From Psilocybe azurescens (lineage: Eukaryota; Basidiomycota; Agaricomycetes; Agaricales; Agrocybaceae): a DNA stretch of 64,000 nucleotides. The notes under the pieces are model-generated. The model searched no databases. It was given only the letters and a program-made list of their open reading frames with translations, and was not told the DNA's origin. Both the position numbers and the translations under genes were made by a program. This document shows positions 36,681-46,139 of the stretch, piece by piece. Positions within the stretch are counted from its first letter, which is position 1. Each line of letters opens with the position of its first letter. Location of the stretch: assembly GCA_023853785.1 (NCBI GenBank), contig JAJIRX010000904.1, positions 124,001 to 188,000 on the forward strand, written 5' to 3'.

Positions 36681-38607
36681 TGGCGCACCCCGACGATGAC
36701 CCTCCCGCCCCCCCTTTTTTTAAGGGTTTTCCCCTTTTTTTTGTGTTTTTTTCTTTTTCTTCTTTTTCTTTTACATTTATATGTTTATTTGTTCATCTGA
36801 CCCAGGTATGTACCTCCATCCCATTTTTCTTGTTAAATTTATGTTTTTGTTTTTGTTTTTTAATTTTTAATGATGGATCTCACAGTATGTAACAATGTAA
36901 TAGATAGTTGTTAATATATTATGTTACACTTATATGAATTTACATTAAGATTGAAACATTAATATATTTCAGTTGGAATCCAATTGAATTCTATTCCATG
37001 AAGTTAAAGTTGGAAACTCCAACTGGAGTCCAGGTGGACTCCAGGTGGTGTCTAATTGAACTCCACCTGGACTCTACCTGGACTCCAGTTGGACTTACAT
37101 AAGTGGAATTGTTTGGAGTCCACCTGAGTCCACCTGGAGTCCATCTGAACTCCATCTACCAAAGATAATTTTTGGGACATTTGCATATGTTCCAGATAGA
37201 GTCCATGTGGAGTCCACCACTTTTGTATGGAGTTGGTGGACTCCACATGGAGTTCCTGGGTGGAGGTAAAATACACCAGATCATCAAGACGTCCTTCAAG
37301 GGTTGTAGCAGACAATCCTCCATTCATGCTCTCACATCCCAGAGCAATTTTTCCAGTTCATTTTGATCCTATCATTCTCCAAACCCTTCATTCTCCTCTA
37401 CATCAAGATCCCCAACCCCCATCGCTTCTGTTGCTCCAGAATATTTTATTCAGCAATTTTGGTCTTGTTGTCATCTTCATACATCGCTCCAGACACTCTT
37501 TATCCACCTCTCTACATTGTTTGATTTTTTGGCTGAGGAATATAGCTTAGGTTGTCACCTTCAATCACCCTAGTCATCCCTCATTCACCTCACTGTTCTG
37601 TTTGAGGTTTGGATCAAGAACATCGCACCATCCTTCATCATCTATCACTCCAGGCCGCTCAAGCCATTACTCCATCAGCAGGCTTTACTTCTAGCTTTGC
37701 AGACACTGCAGACTCAATTGAAATGTACTAGGATCAAGACTACATTCTCACTTCTGCCTCCGTTTCAATCTCTACAATTTATCTAGTCATTTGGCCCCTC
37801 CACAGTCATCACTCTTTGTTCACACCATTCTACTCTAATCAAGTCGGGTTGCTTCCTCCCAGTAAACACTCAGGGCAATTTTATATTCCCTCATCCATTC
37901 CTCCTCCTTCATACGTCCCTGCCCTTCTCAGACCACATACATCTTCACAACCTAGTGGCCAAGCCAGCCCTCACTTTAACTCAACAGGGAGAGAGTCATC
38001 TTATCTAGTCTAGACCATTCCTCTCTGGATTGTGTTTTGGTTTTCAATTTATATATCAAATCACACACTATGTAGTTCAGCACACATCCAAAAGGCTCAG
38101 AAATGGCTTAAAGACCATAAAATAGAGCTTGTGGACTGGCCAGCATAATAACTAGATCTCAATCCAATTGAAAAATTGTGGCATATCCTTAAAATGTGTT
38201 TTGTAGAATACAAAAATGCTCCAAAGGATATCCAGGAGTTGTTGAGCAGAATACCCGGAGGAGTGGGAGAAAATACCCAAGGAAGACTATGTGAAATCAA
38301 TCAGTAGTATGTCTAGAAGAGTTTTAAATGTTTTGAAGGCAAAGTTGGGTCACACAAAGTACTAGTTTATATAGATACCCATATTCCAACAGGCTACAAA
38401 GAAACTGTCCAGATGTGTTATTTTTATAAAGTATTTAATAATAATAGATGAACCAAACAAATAAAAACATATTTTATATCCCCTCAAATCTGTGATTCAG
38501 GGCTTTCCAGTACATTTTAAATCATGTAATTTCATGAGGATTACATGGCGTTATGGTCAATTTAAGTTCAATTTCAAAAACATCTGGACAGTTTTTGAGT
38601 CACTGTA

Positions 38608-39356
38608 AATGCAAAATTATAGAATACACTCAACAGGAATTGAACCAACAGCTTTATATATATTAATTCTACACATGCTTTACCAACTACACTATTATTG
38701 CTTGTGGTATTCTTAATATTTTATGAATTATATACTATTCTTTACAACACCCAATAATATATTCTGGCACTTCCTCTGAGGCTATACCCACATATTATAT
38801 ATCGAAATGATCAGAAAATTGAGGGCAATTCACATTTAATTATATCATCATGTGAATATTATGTCAGCACATTCAATATGCAAAATACTGTAAATTTGAA
38901 TATATATGGACATTGTAAACCACTTTTTGCAACAAAATAGCATATTGTCAGCTATATTTTAATAGTGTAGCAATAAAAGAAATTAATAGAATACAAAAAT
39001 CAATTTATATTATATAAACACAGATTTATATGAAAAATAGATATTTCTTTACCAGATATTTTTCAATTTTTATGTAACTATTACATAAACATATTCTTCT
39101 AAATTTTACAATTCTAACAATACCAAATTTGTCACAAACTGATAAGATCTATGTATACTGTTTGTGTTATTGCTTGCTGAGCTGTAAATGGTATGCTGAT
39201 ATAATACAGTTCCACTTGGTACCACTTGGATTCCACTTGGAATTGGGTTTAATTAAGTTTAAAATTTATATGAATTTCACTCAGATTCCAGTTGGATTCC
39301 GGTGAGATTCTGATTGGATTTGGGTCAGACTTGGTAATAATGGGACCACTTGGTAC
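38608..39356 (+). mobile_element. Element Y2, Y-family copy truncated by Tc1 and X
   Basis: Closely matches 24116-24860 of Y: the tRNA-like module (38628-38703, minus), GAATTATATACTATTCTTTA, and the right array from 39209 (GGTACCACTTGGATTCCACT). The Tc1 end (CACTGTA) abuts it at a TA, consistent with Tc1 insertion. It ends where X-right begins (GAGGTCTTTGG at 39357). Confidence 0.75.
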
Positions 39357-39696
39357 GAGGTCTTTGGCCCCCATTTTTGGTCAGACTCTGGTCAGACTCC
39401 GTCGGACTTTCTATATTCAGAATGACAATTTTTCTGGTCTAGGACTGGTGAAATTTTCCGGTGAGATTCCGGTGAGATTCGGTGAAAGTCCGACCGGACT
39501 ACAAGTCCAACGGACTGTCCGGGCGGACTGTCCACTGGAAATGACTGGACAGGACCAACAGAAGTCCAACGGAAGTCCAATGGAAGTCCATCGGAATCCT
39601 ACCGGACATGACCATTGGAATTCCAGCAGACAAGTCCAATGGAATTCCAATGGAAGTCCAACGGATGTCCTTTTATTATAATTTATACTAGTATAG

Positions 39697-39785
39697 AAAA
39701 AAAGACACTAACAAGAATTGAACTCGGGCACCGGAGAATGCCGAACACAAGCGGGATAAACCAACTGAGCCACAAAGGCTTATGG
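39697..39785 (-). repeat. tRNA-like Pol III module, type 1 (in X-right)
   Basis: Minus-strand A box TGGCTCAGTTGG (39761-39772) and B-box-like GAGTTCAATTC (39713-39723), then T7 (39703-39697). It is nearly identical to the X-left copy. Confidence 0.7.
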
Positions 39786-39899
39786 AAAATAATAAAATTA
39801 GTTAAATACATAGTGATGTGGCCGAAATTCTCAGCACTGCTCGGCACGGGACAAACAACAATGCGCGCGTGACATATTGATGCCACGTCGGTCCGTTGT

Positions 39900-40960
39900 T
39901 AATTCCGACCCCAACCCTTTTTCCTTCCACCACCACCACCACCTCGTCGGTCAGAGGCAGGTGAGAGCCAACCCGACACGACAGAGGACAAGAACGACTG
40001 CGACGGACACACCAATGAGGACGAGGACGGGGACGACTGCGACAGCGACAACGAGGACACCGATGAGGGCGCCAACAAGGACGCCAACAAGGACCACGAC
40101 AAGGACCGCAAGGGGGGCGAGGGCGAGGGCGGAGACGGCGGCTAGGATCACGACAATGGTGAGGACCAAGACACCGGCATGGACCAGGACAAGGGCAAGG
40201 ACGGCGGCAAGAGCAAGGAGCGGCGGCGAGGGGCGAGGGGCGACAGCGAGGCGAGCACGGCAGCGAGGACGAGCAACGGCAGCGAGGACAAGCACGGCAG
40301 CGAGGACAAGCACGGCAGCGAGCACGGCAGCGAGGGCGACAGCGAGGGCAAGTACGGCAGCGGGGGCGGAGACGACAGCGAGGCGAGTATGGCAGCGGGG
40401 ATGAGGACAACGGCGAGGGGCGAGTACGGCGGCAAAGAGCGAGGATGGCAGCAAGGACGTGGGCGTGGGCCCGGCAGGGCGAGGACATGGACGGCAAGGG
40501 CGAGGGCGTGGGCGGCAAGGGCGAGGGCGTGGGCGGCAGGAGCGAGGGCGATGGACGGCGAGGATGAGGACACCCTCGCGACGATGGCACCGACGGATAC
40601 CACCACGGCGGCGACAACACGCGTGGCGACACCAACATGATGGCGACACCAACACGTACCACGACAGGTACAGACGCGACGAAGGGACCGGCGGGTGCCA
40701 GGAGAGGCAAGGGCGATGACACCGACCGTACCACAACGGGTACGGACTGCGACGACATGTACCACCACAGCGACAGCGAGAACGACAGGAGACAACCACA
40801 ACGCACGACAACGGCAGCGACACATACCACGACATGTGGACGACACCAACGCATACCACGGCGGGTACGGTCGGCGACAACACCTGACGGTGACACCAAC
40901 GCATACAACGACGGGTATGGCCGACCATGACATTGATAACATGGACGACGGCACCACCAA
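39900..40960 (-). repeat. GC-rich minisatellite of X-right, full length
   Basis: About 1.06 kb of three-base-period DNA with units such as GGCAGCGAGGACAAGCAC (40260-40330), GGGCGTGGGCGGCAAGGGCGA (one base longer than 20, so only its form is noted) near 40500, and ACCACGRCGGGTACGG near 40870. CG is very frequent. Long frames of up to 368 codons exist on the minus strand but are Arg/Pro/Ser-rich, change character with frame, and lack motifs. Confidence 0.75.
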
Positions 40961-41702
40961 TGTACCCTCCGCCCCCTTTTTCTGTTCTTTCTTTCTGTTT
41001 TTCTTTTTTGTTTCTTTTTTATTATGTTTTTATTTTATTTTTACCTGTATATAATCATGTAGTATATAGTTTTTAATATATTATATTACATTGTCACATA
41101 AATTTAAGCTAAGATTAAAGTATTCCAGTTGGAATCCAATTGGATTCCATTCCATGTGAATTTAAAGTCAGACTTAGTGAAATTCACAAAGTCAGATAAT
41201 AATGTAGTATATAGTAATATATTATATTACATTGTTACATGAATTAAAGATAAGATTGAAGTATTATCCTAGTGACCTAGCTTCCTTAATATGGCTCCCA
41301 AAGCTTCCAAGAACACTGCTACTGTCCCTAACTCCCCTCCCAAGTCTGCAATTCAACCAGTGACAGTCCACTGGACATCCACTGGACATCCACTGGACTC
41401 CACTGGACAGAGCACTCTTGGATCTGGTCTAATTAAGTGCTGAGAGTCCACTGGAAGTCCACTGGAAGTCCAACAGAAGTCCAACGGACTGGACAGTCCA
41501 GCCAGTCCACCTGTTTTCTGTCTTGAAGTGACTTGACTGGACTTTGACCAGAATTTGGCCGGACTCTGACTGGACTGGTACCAGAATTTTCTCAAGTCCA
41601 ACGGAATCCATTGGATGTCCAATGGACTGTCCATTGGAATTGGCTGGGTCCAGTGAAAGTCCGTTGGAGTCCAACGGAAAATGGGGGCACTGTAAAGTAC
41701 AC

Positions 41703-42236
41703 ACATCTCACCCCTTTTTTCTTTTTTGTCTCGTTTTCTCTTTTTATTATTGTTTATATGTTTCTATGTTTATTTAACCCAACTTTGTATCCTCTTGTCT
41801 ACTTTTTTTCTCAATTTCATATGTTTTTCTTTTATTTCTTTTCTATTTCTTTTTATATTTCAGTGATGAACTTTGTTAGTAGATAATATTGTAGATAACA
41901 ATGTAGTATATAGTTTTCAATATATTATACAGTATATGTATATATCACATTATATTATTGCATGAATTCACCCTAAGAAAATACATTCCAATTAAAATCT
42001 AGCTATAGCTGGACTTGGTAAAATTCACTAAGTCAGTCCAGGTGGATTCTAATTGAACTCCACCTGGGCACCTCTTGGACTCCAGGTGGACTTCAAGCTA
42101 TTCCACCACTTGAACTCCACCTATCAAAGATGATTTTTGAACACTTGTATATGTTCCAGATGGGGTCCATGTGGAGTCCACCATTTCTGTATGGAGTTGG
42201 TGGACTCCATATGGAGTTCCTGGGTGGAGGTAAAGT
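41703..42236 (+). mobile_element. Element Z2, right half of a Z-type copy
   Basis: T-rich tract (41709-41860), AT-rich DNA and the Z-type array (42040-42225, TCCATGTGGAGTCCACC and TCCATATGGAGT), ending CACCCAGG-type terminus CCTGGGTGGAGGTAAAGTAC at 42219-42238. The left half is missing where X-right begins. It abuts a Helitron helicase frame on its right. Confidence 0.7.
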
Positions 42237-43643
42237 ACACTCTCAATCATGGACAACATTCAGCATTTGATACTATTGTGGCAGCAGTTGAAAGCAGAAG
42301 TGGTCAATGTTTCTTTCTTCATGGTCCAGGAGGTACAGGAAAAACATGTGTACAACACTCTGTGCTACTTTCTGCATGGTGAAGGAAAAATAGTGCTTTG
42401 TGTGGCTTCATCTGGCATTGCATCACTGCTTCTCATTGGTGGTCGGACATCACATTCAACTTTCAAAATTCCTATCAACATTCATGAGGACTCTACATAC
42501 AGTATTGGTTGCACTTCTGATTTGGCAGAGCTTATTCAATGTACTGATTTGGTGATATGGGATGAAGCTCCTATGCAGAACCTTTATATTCATGAGGCTG
42601 TGGACCACACTTTCAAGAATATCTGTTACTGTGACAAGCCATTTGGAGGACTTACTGTTGTGTTTGGTGGAGACTTCAAGCAAATTCTTCCTGTTGTTGT
42701 GAAAGGATCAAGAGCACAAATTGTTGGAGCATACATGCAGCGGTCAAAATTTGGGCACATATCAAAGTACTCAAATTGACTGAGAATATGCATCTCAACA
42801 CTGCACATGATGAAGAACAGAAATTTGCACAATGGCAGTTGGATATTGGTCTGGGAAAACATACAGATGAATCTGACAACACAACACTTCCTGATCATTT
42901 CAAATGTGCCAACAATACTGTTGGATCTCTGATTGATACAATTTATCCTGGAATCCAGTGGACCACTGGGCATAATGACAAATATTATGCTAAATGGACA
43001 ATTCTGTGTAGCAGGAATAATGATGTGGATGACCTGAACAAAACTATTCTTAACAAATTTCCTAGAGAAGAAAAAGTGTTTCACAGTGCTGATAGCATTT
43101 TGAATAATTAGGGACATGGTGATGAAGGAATTCTGATGTATCCAGTAGAGTATTTAAACACAATCAACTGTTCAGGTCTTCCTTTGGCCAAGCTTACACT
43201 TAAAGTTGGATGTCCTATCATGATTTTACAGAATTTGAATGCAAGTGAGGGAGTGTGCAATGGATCAAGAGGGATTGTGACAAGAATGGGGAACCATATT
43301 TTGGAAGTTCAACTATTGACAGGAGATAGAGCAGGGAGACAGTTTTTATTCCACAGATTGGGCTGACACCAACAGACACACAAGTTCCATTTGAATTTTG
43401 CTGATGACAATTTCCTGTGCAACTGGCATTTGCTATGACAATCAATAAAGCACAAGGACAATCTATTTTACATGTTGGGCTAAACCTTATTTCTTCACCT
43501 TTTGCACATGGACAACTGTATGTTGCTATTTCATGAGTAATATCTGTGCACAACATCAAGGCTATTTGGAATGACAGTTCTGGATTAAGTATAACAAACA
43601 ATATAGTGTACCCAGAAGTTCTTTCTATTGACTGTAGTGACTG
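42237..43643 (+). pseudogene. Helitron Pif1-like helicase fragment
   Basis: Superfamily-1 helicase. LNHGQHSAFDTIVAAVESRS leads into Walker A FFLHGPGGTGKT (about 42317-42352), then in a second frame GKIVLCVASSGIASLLL, Walker B DLVIWDEAPM (about 42549) and VVFGGDFKQILPVV. TENMHLNTAHDEEQKFA follows, then PLAKLTLKVGCPIMILQNLN and GVCNGSRGIV. After another shift at a T-run (about 43410) come [12 protein letters not shown] and HGQLYVAIS, the canonical C-terminal helicase motifs. It ends at TGA 43641-43643. At least four frame changes or stops are present. The N-terminal Rep half is absent here. Confidence 0.83.
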
Positions 43644-43699
43644 ATTACTATTTAATATATAAAGTGTTTGTATTGTATAAGATTAATTATTTTTTCATG

Positions 43700-43930
43700 A
43701 GGGAGTGCAGAGGGAGATAAGCTCTGCTCATCTCCCCAAGATATTGTATAAGTGATTGCTATTATTAAAATTTTTAATGAGGCATGAAGTGATGATAGAA
43801 GGGGGGAATGAGCTTTGCTCATTCCCACCTCAAAACATCATATATAAGTGACTGCTATTATTAAAATTTTTAATGAGGTGTGAAGTACTGATAAGAAAGG
43901 GGGAATGAGTGAAGATCATTCCCCCTCAAA
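43700..43930. repeat. Three tandem hairpin units downstream of the helicase
   Basis: Roughly 100-bp units, each with a strong stem-loop: GGGAGATAAGC/GCTCATCTCCC (about 43711-43735), GGGAATGAGC/GCTCATTCCC (about 43806-43828), and GGGGGAATGA/TCATTCCCCC (about 43900-43926). They are separated by GTGATTGCTATTATTAAAA-like sequence. Helitron 3' ends carry a terminal hairpin, so these may be reiterated 3' ends; no CTRR end was fixed. Confidence 0.72.
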
Positions 43931-43984
43931 GACATTATAATTGTGACTGCTATTATTTATTTTTCAATGAGGAGGTGCAAAGCA

Positions 43985-45068
43985 CCAACAAGCAGGGGTC
44001 AGGGGCACAGCCCCCAAAGCTGTTGACCCTGACATGAAGCACAGGGGGTGAGCAAAGCAAATCCCCCAACACATAGTGGCAGGTCATAAAGCTTGTAATA
44101 TATTGAAATCATATGATATTTATGCTTAGTCATTATTATATAATATTTCTTATATAAGCTCTTAAGTAATCTATTCAGGTCACATGATATTTGTAATAAA
44201 TGTGAAATTATGAAATGTACTCAACAGGAATTGAATCAATGGCTTTATATATATATTAATTCTACACATGCTTTACCAACTACACTATTATTGCTTGTGT
44301 TATTCTCCATATTTAATCACTTATATACTATCAGGGCAACACTAAAATCAGTGTGGCAAGGCCACCAACAAAGACAAGCAAGGTAGTAAGAGCAGAGGAT
44401 GAGGAGAGAGCAGAGAATAGACTTATGAGGAATCAATGATCTGAAGGTTCATACCAATGATAGTGGAAATCCTAAGAGATTGAAGCTGGGGATCTACCTA
44501 CAAAACATGCAGTATTTATACTACTCTAGAGATGACTGACTAAGCAAGATTCCATGATGAGTAATAAGAAAGACCATGATGAATAATAAAGAAGAAAATG
44601 ATGAGTAATAATGAGTAATAATGAGTAATAAAAGGAGTGATGGTGGAAACTTCTGGAATGATCAAAATATTAAGAAAAATAAAAGATATGATGAATGATG
44701 AATGATGAATAATAAGATAATAGATAAAAGATAATCAAGTGATGAAAATAAGAGTAAATAGGGAAACCCTGACAGATGTATACCCTTTTTACAACACCCA
44801 ATAATACATTCTGGCACTTTCTCTCAAGCTATATCCACATATTATATATTAAAATGATCAGAAATTTGAGGGCAATGCACCTGTAATTACATCATCATGT
44901 GAATATTATGTCAGCATTTTCAATATGCACAATACTGCAAATTTGAATATACAAGCTTTATGACCTACCACTATGTGTCTCAGGGGGATTTGCTTTGCTC
45001 ACCCCTCTGTGCTTCATGGCAGGGTCAACAGCTTGCTGGGGGCTGTGTCCCCAGACCCCTGCTTGTCG
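43985..45068. mobile_element. 1.08-kb segment bounded by about 110-bp inverted repeats
   Basis: The left arm 43985-44097 (ACAAGCAGGGGTCAGGGGCA ... GTGGCAGGTCATAAAGCTTG) is inverted at 44951-45068. The arms themselves fold into hairpins (CAGGGGGTGAGCAAAGCAAATCCCCC-like, 44042-44067). The interior contains a type-2 tRNA-like module (44218-44292, minus) and Y-like DNA (44760-44950), plus ATGAGTAATA tandem copies at about 44604-44632. No gene. Confidence 0.7.
44218..44292 (-). repeat. tRNA-like Pol III module, type 2 (fourth copy)
   Basis: A box TAGTGTAGTTGG and a degenerate B box GATTCAATTCC on the minus strand. It is embedded in Y-like sequence between the 110-bp inverted repeats. Confidence 0.6.
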
Positions 45069-45385
45069 AGGTCTTTCCTATCCCCCACACATTCCATATG
45101 GACTCCACTGGACTCTCTACTCAGCCAAACTGGCTGACAGATTGCCTAGTCCACTGGACTGGACTGGACTGCAGTCCACTGCAGTCCCTGGACTCTCACT
45201 GGACTCCTGCCAAATTTTCAGTCCAGTCTAAGTCCAGTGGATTATGAGTCCAGTCAAGTCCAGTGGACTCCAGTGGAGTCCACTGGACTTGGGATTGAAT
45301 ATTCACTGAACAACCACAAATAATATGTTTATAAGCACAGTCCAGTGGAGTCCAGTGGAGTCCAGTGGAATCCAGTGGGTGCAAT
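45068..45385. mobile_element. Element V2 fragment with dense CCAGTGGA array
   Basis: Terminus GAGGTCTTTCCTATCCCCCA, then TCCATATGGACTCCACTGGA and repeats of GTCCAGTGGA, GTCCACTGGA and CTGGACTGGA to 45380. The opposite end was not found. Confidence 0.6.
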
Positions 45386-46139
45386 AATTAACACAAGATC
45401 CAAAGTATAATCATTAGTTATTAATATTAATAACAATAGCAAAAAAACAGAGAATCTGATCTATAAGAAGAGTCCACGCGAACTGTCCGGCCAAACTGTG
45501 TGGCGGACTCTGGGTTCTACCACCATGATGTGATGGGGATGTGACTCCCCAGCTACATAAATTTCCCGCTGCCATGCACAGCGTCAAGCCTCCCTGGGCC
45601 ATCGAGCACCACATTGTTAACAGCCAGTGGCCACTCAAGCTCAATTCAGGGTACTTGCTGGGTCACTCTCAATGACCATTTCCATATTTAGTCATGTTAA
45701 AAGCATGTGATTTGTGATCAAAGCACAACATATACACATTTTCCAGCCGCTGAAGTGGTGTAAGTAGTGTCTTGAACTGTTGTCAATGTGTGCCGTTCTT
45801 TCCTCTCAGTGGCTGGGATTGTGCCTGTGTCTTCTCATTGGATTCTTCAGTGACTGCTTTGATGCCTCCTCCTGTAGAACTAGTAGATGCTCCAAAATAT
45901 ATATAATGTCCCCCAAAATGCTATTTTTTTGACATGGATAACTTCAATCCCCCCTCCTGATCCCCATATTACTCCCCTTTTAGTATGTTCAGGAAAAATG
46001 GTCTCCCATGTGAGAAGCACATGGGCCCTCTCGTTGTGTACAAAGGACTAGGTTCCCCAAATAAAAGATATCTTCAAGGTTCTATTTCACAAACTATAAG
46101 CAAGTCTCTGTGAAATAATCTGCAAGAGAATTTATTCTA
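45386..46139. other. Unassigned spacer
   Basis: No supported gene. At 45472-45660 the GC rises, with GCGAACTGTCCGGCCAAACT and a minus frame of 76 codons without recognisable motifs. The last 200 bp may be promoter for the next gene-like region. Confidence 0.3.

Larger units (their letters stand above)
35564..37276 (+). mobile_element. TIR element Z (non-autonomous), perfect 8-bp target duplication
   Basis: 1713 bp, flanked by CAGATCAT at 35556-35563 and 37277-37284. The left end is GAGGTCTTTACCCTCACCCA; the right end, inverted, is GTGTATTTTACCTCCACCCA. Subterminal arrays (35590-35850 and 37000-37250) use TCCATATGGAGT, GTCCACATGGA and CTCCAGGTGGA palindromes. Inside, in order: the tRNA-like module (minus, 35947-36030), the GC-rich minisatellite (36127-36680), a T-rich tract (36710-36860) and AT-rich DNA. 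The same layout is seen in X. The host repeat is uninterrupted in its inverted copy (near 25100). Confidence 0.85.
34596..38079 (+). mobile_element. 1.7-kb TG...CA repeat, right copy
   Basis: Starts TGTCATACACCAATTTTG and ends TGTAGTTCA. It is interrupted by element Z (35564-37276) and is the inverted partner of 23196-26063. It includes TATATAAACC (35396-35405) downstream of a conserved block ACTACTGGGTGTCGTTC, the best promoter candidate. A 62-codon frame at 35118 is hydrophobic and nearly identical in both copies, but most likely not a gene. Confidence 0.68.
34541..38607 (+). pseudogene. Tc1/mariner transposase remnant, split by a repeat insertion
   Basis: The 3' part at 38085-38365 reads QKAQKWLKDHKIELVDWPA, two stops, then LDLNPIEKLWHILK, the Tc1 motif around the last catalytic acid (normally WPAQSPDLNP). 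It continues in another frame with EEWEKIPKEDYVKSISSMS. The right inverted terminal end is GACAGTTTTTGAGTCACTGT, finishing at TA 38607. A short upstream piece up to 34595 (ERTSH) appears to be continued at 38081 (IQKAQKW), with CACAC on both sides, so the 1.7-kb repeat inserted into this transposase. Most of the 5' half is absent. Confidence 0.72.
39357..41702 (-). mobile_element. TIR element X, right copy, uninterrupted
   Basis: 2346 bp and inverted relative to X-left. On its own strand it starts GTGTACTTTACAGTGCCCCC (41702) and ends AATGGGGGCCAAAGACCTC (39357). Order: array (41350-41690), AT-rich spacer with GGAATCCAATTGGATTCC, T-rich tract, GC-rich minisatellite (39900-40960), tRNA-like module (39697-39785), array (39440-39670), end. 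It has no transposase. Its two flanks belong to different elements (Y2 left, Z2 right) and show no target duplication, so the copy was probably rearranged after insertion. Confidence 0.78.

Noticed and set aside
36111..36688. Minus-strand frames of 164-187 codons
   Set aside because: Same cause: GC-rich minisatellite of element Z.
39802..40960. Open frames of up to 368 codons on the minus strand, and others on the plus strand
   Set aside because: They run through the GC-rich three-base-period minisatellite, several frames are open at once, and the translations are Arg/Ser/Pro/Cys runs without motifs.
23030..41702. A single 18.7-kb transposon bounded by matching GTGTACTTTACAG ends
   Set aside because: Each X copy has its own second end (30039 and 39357), so two inverted copies explain the match better.
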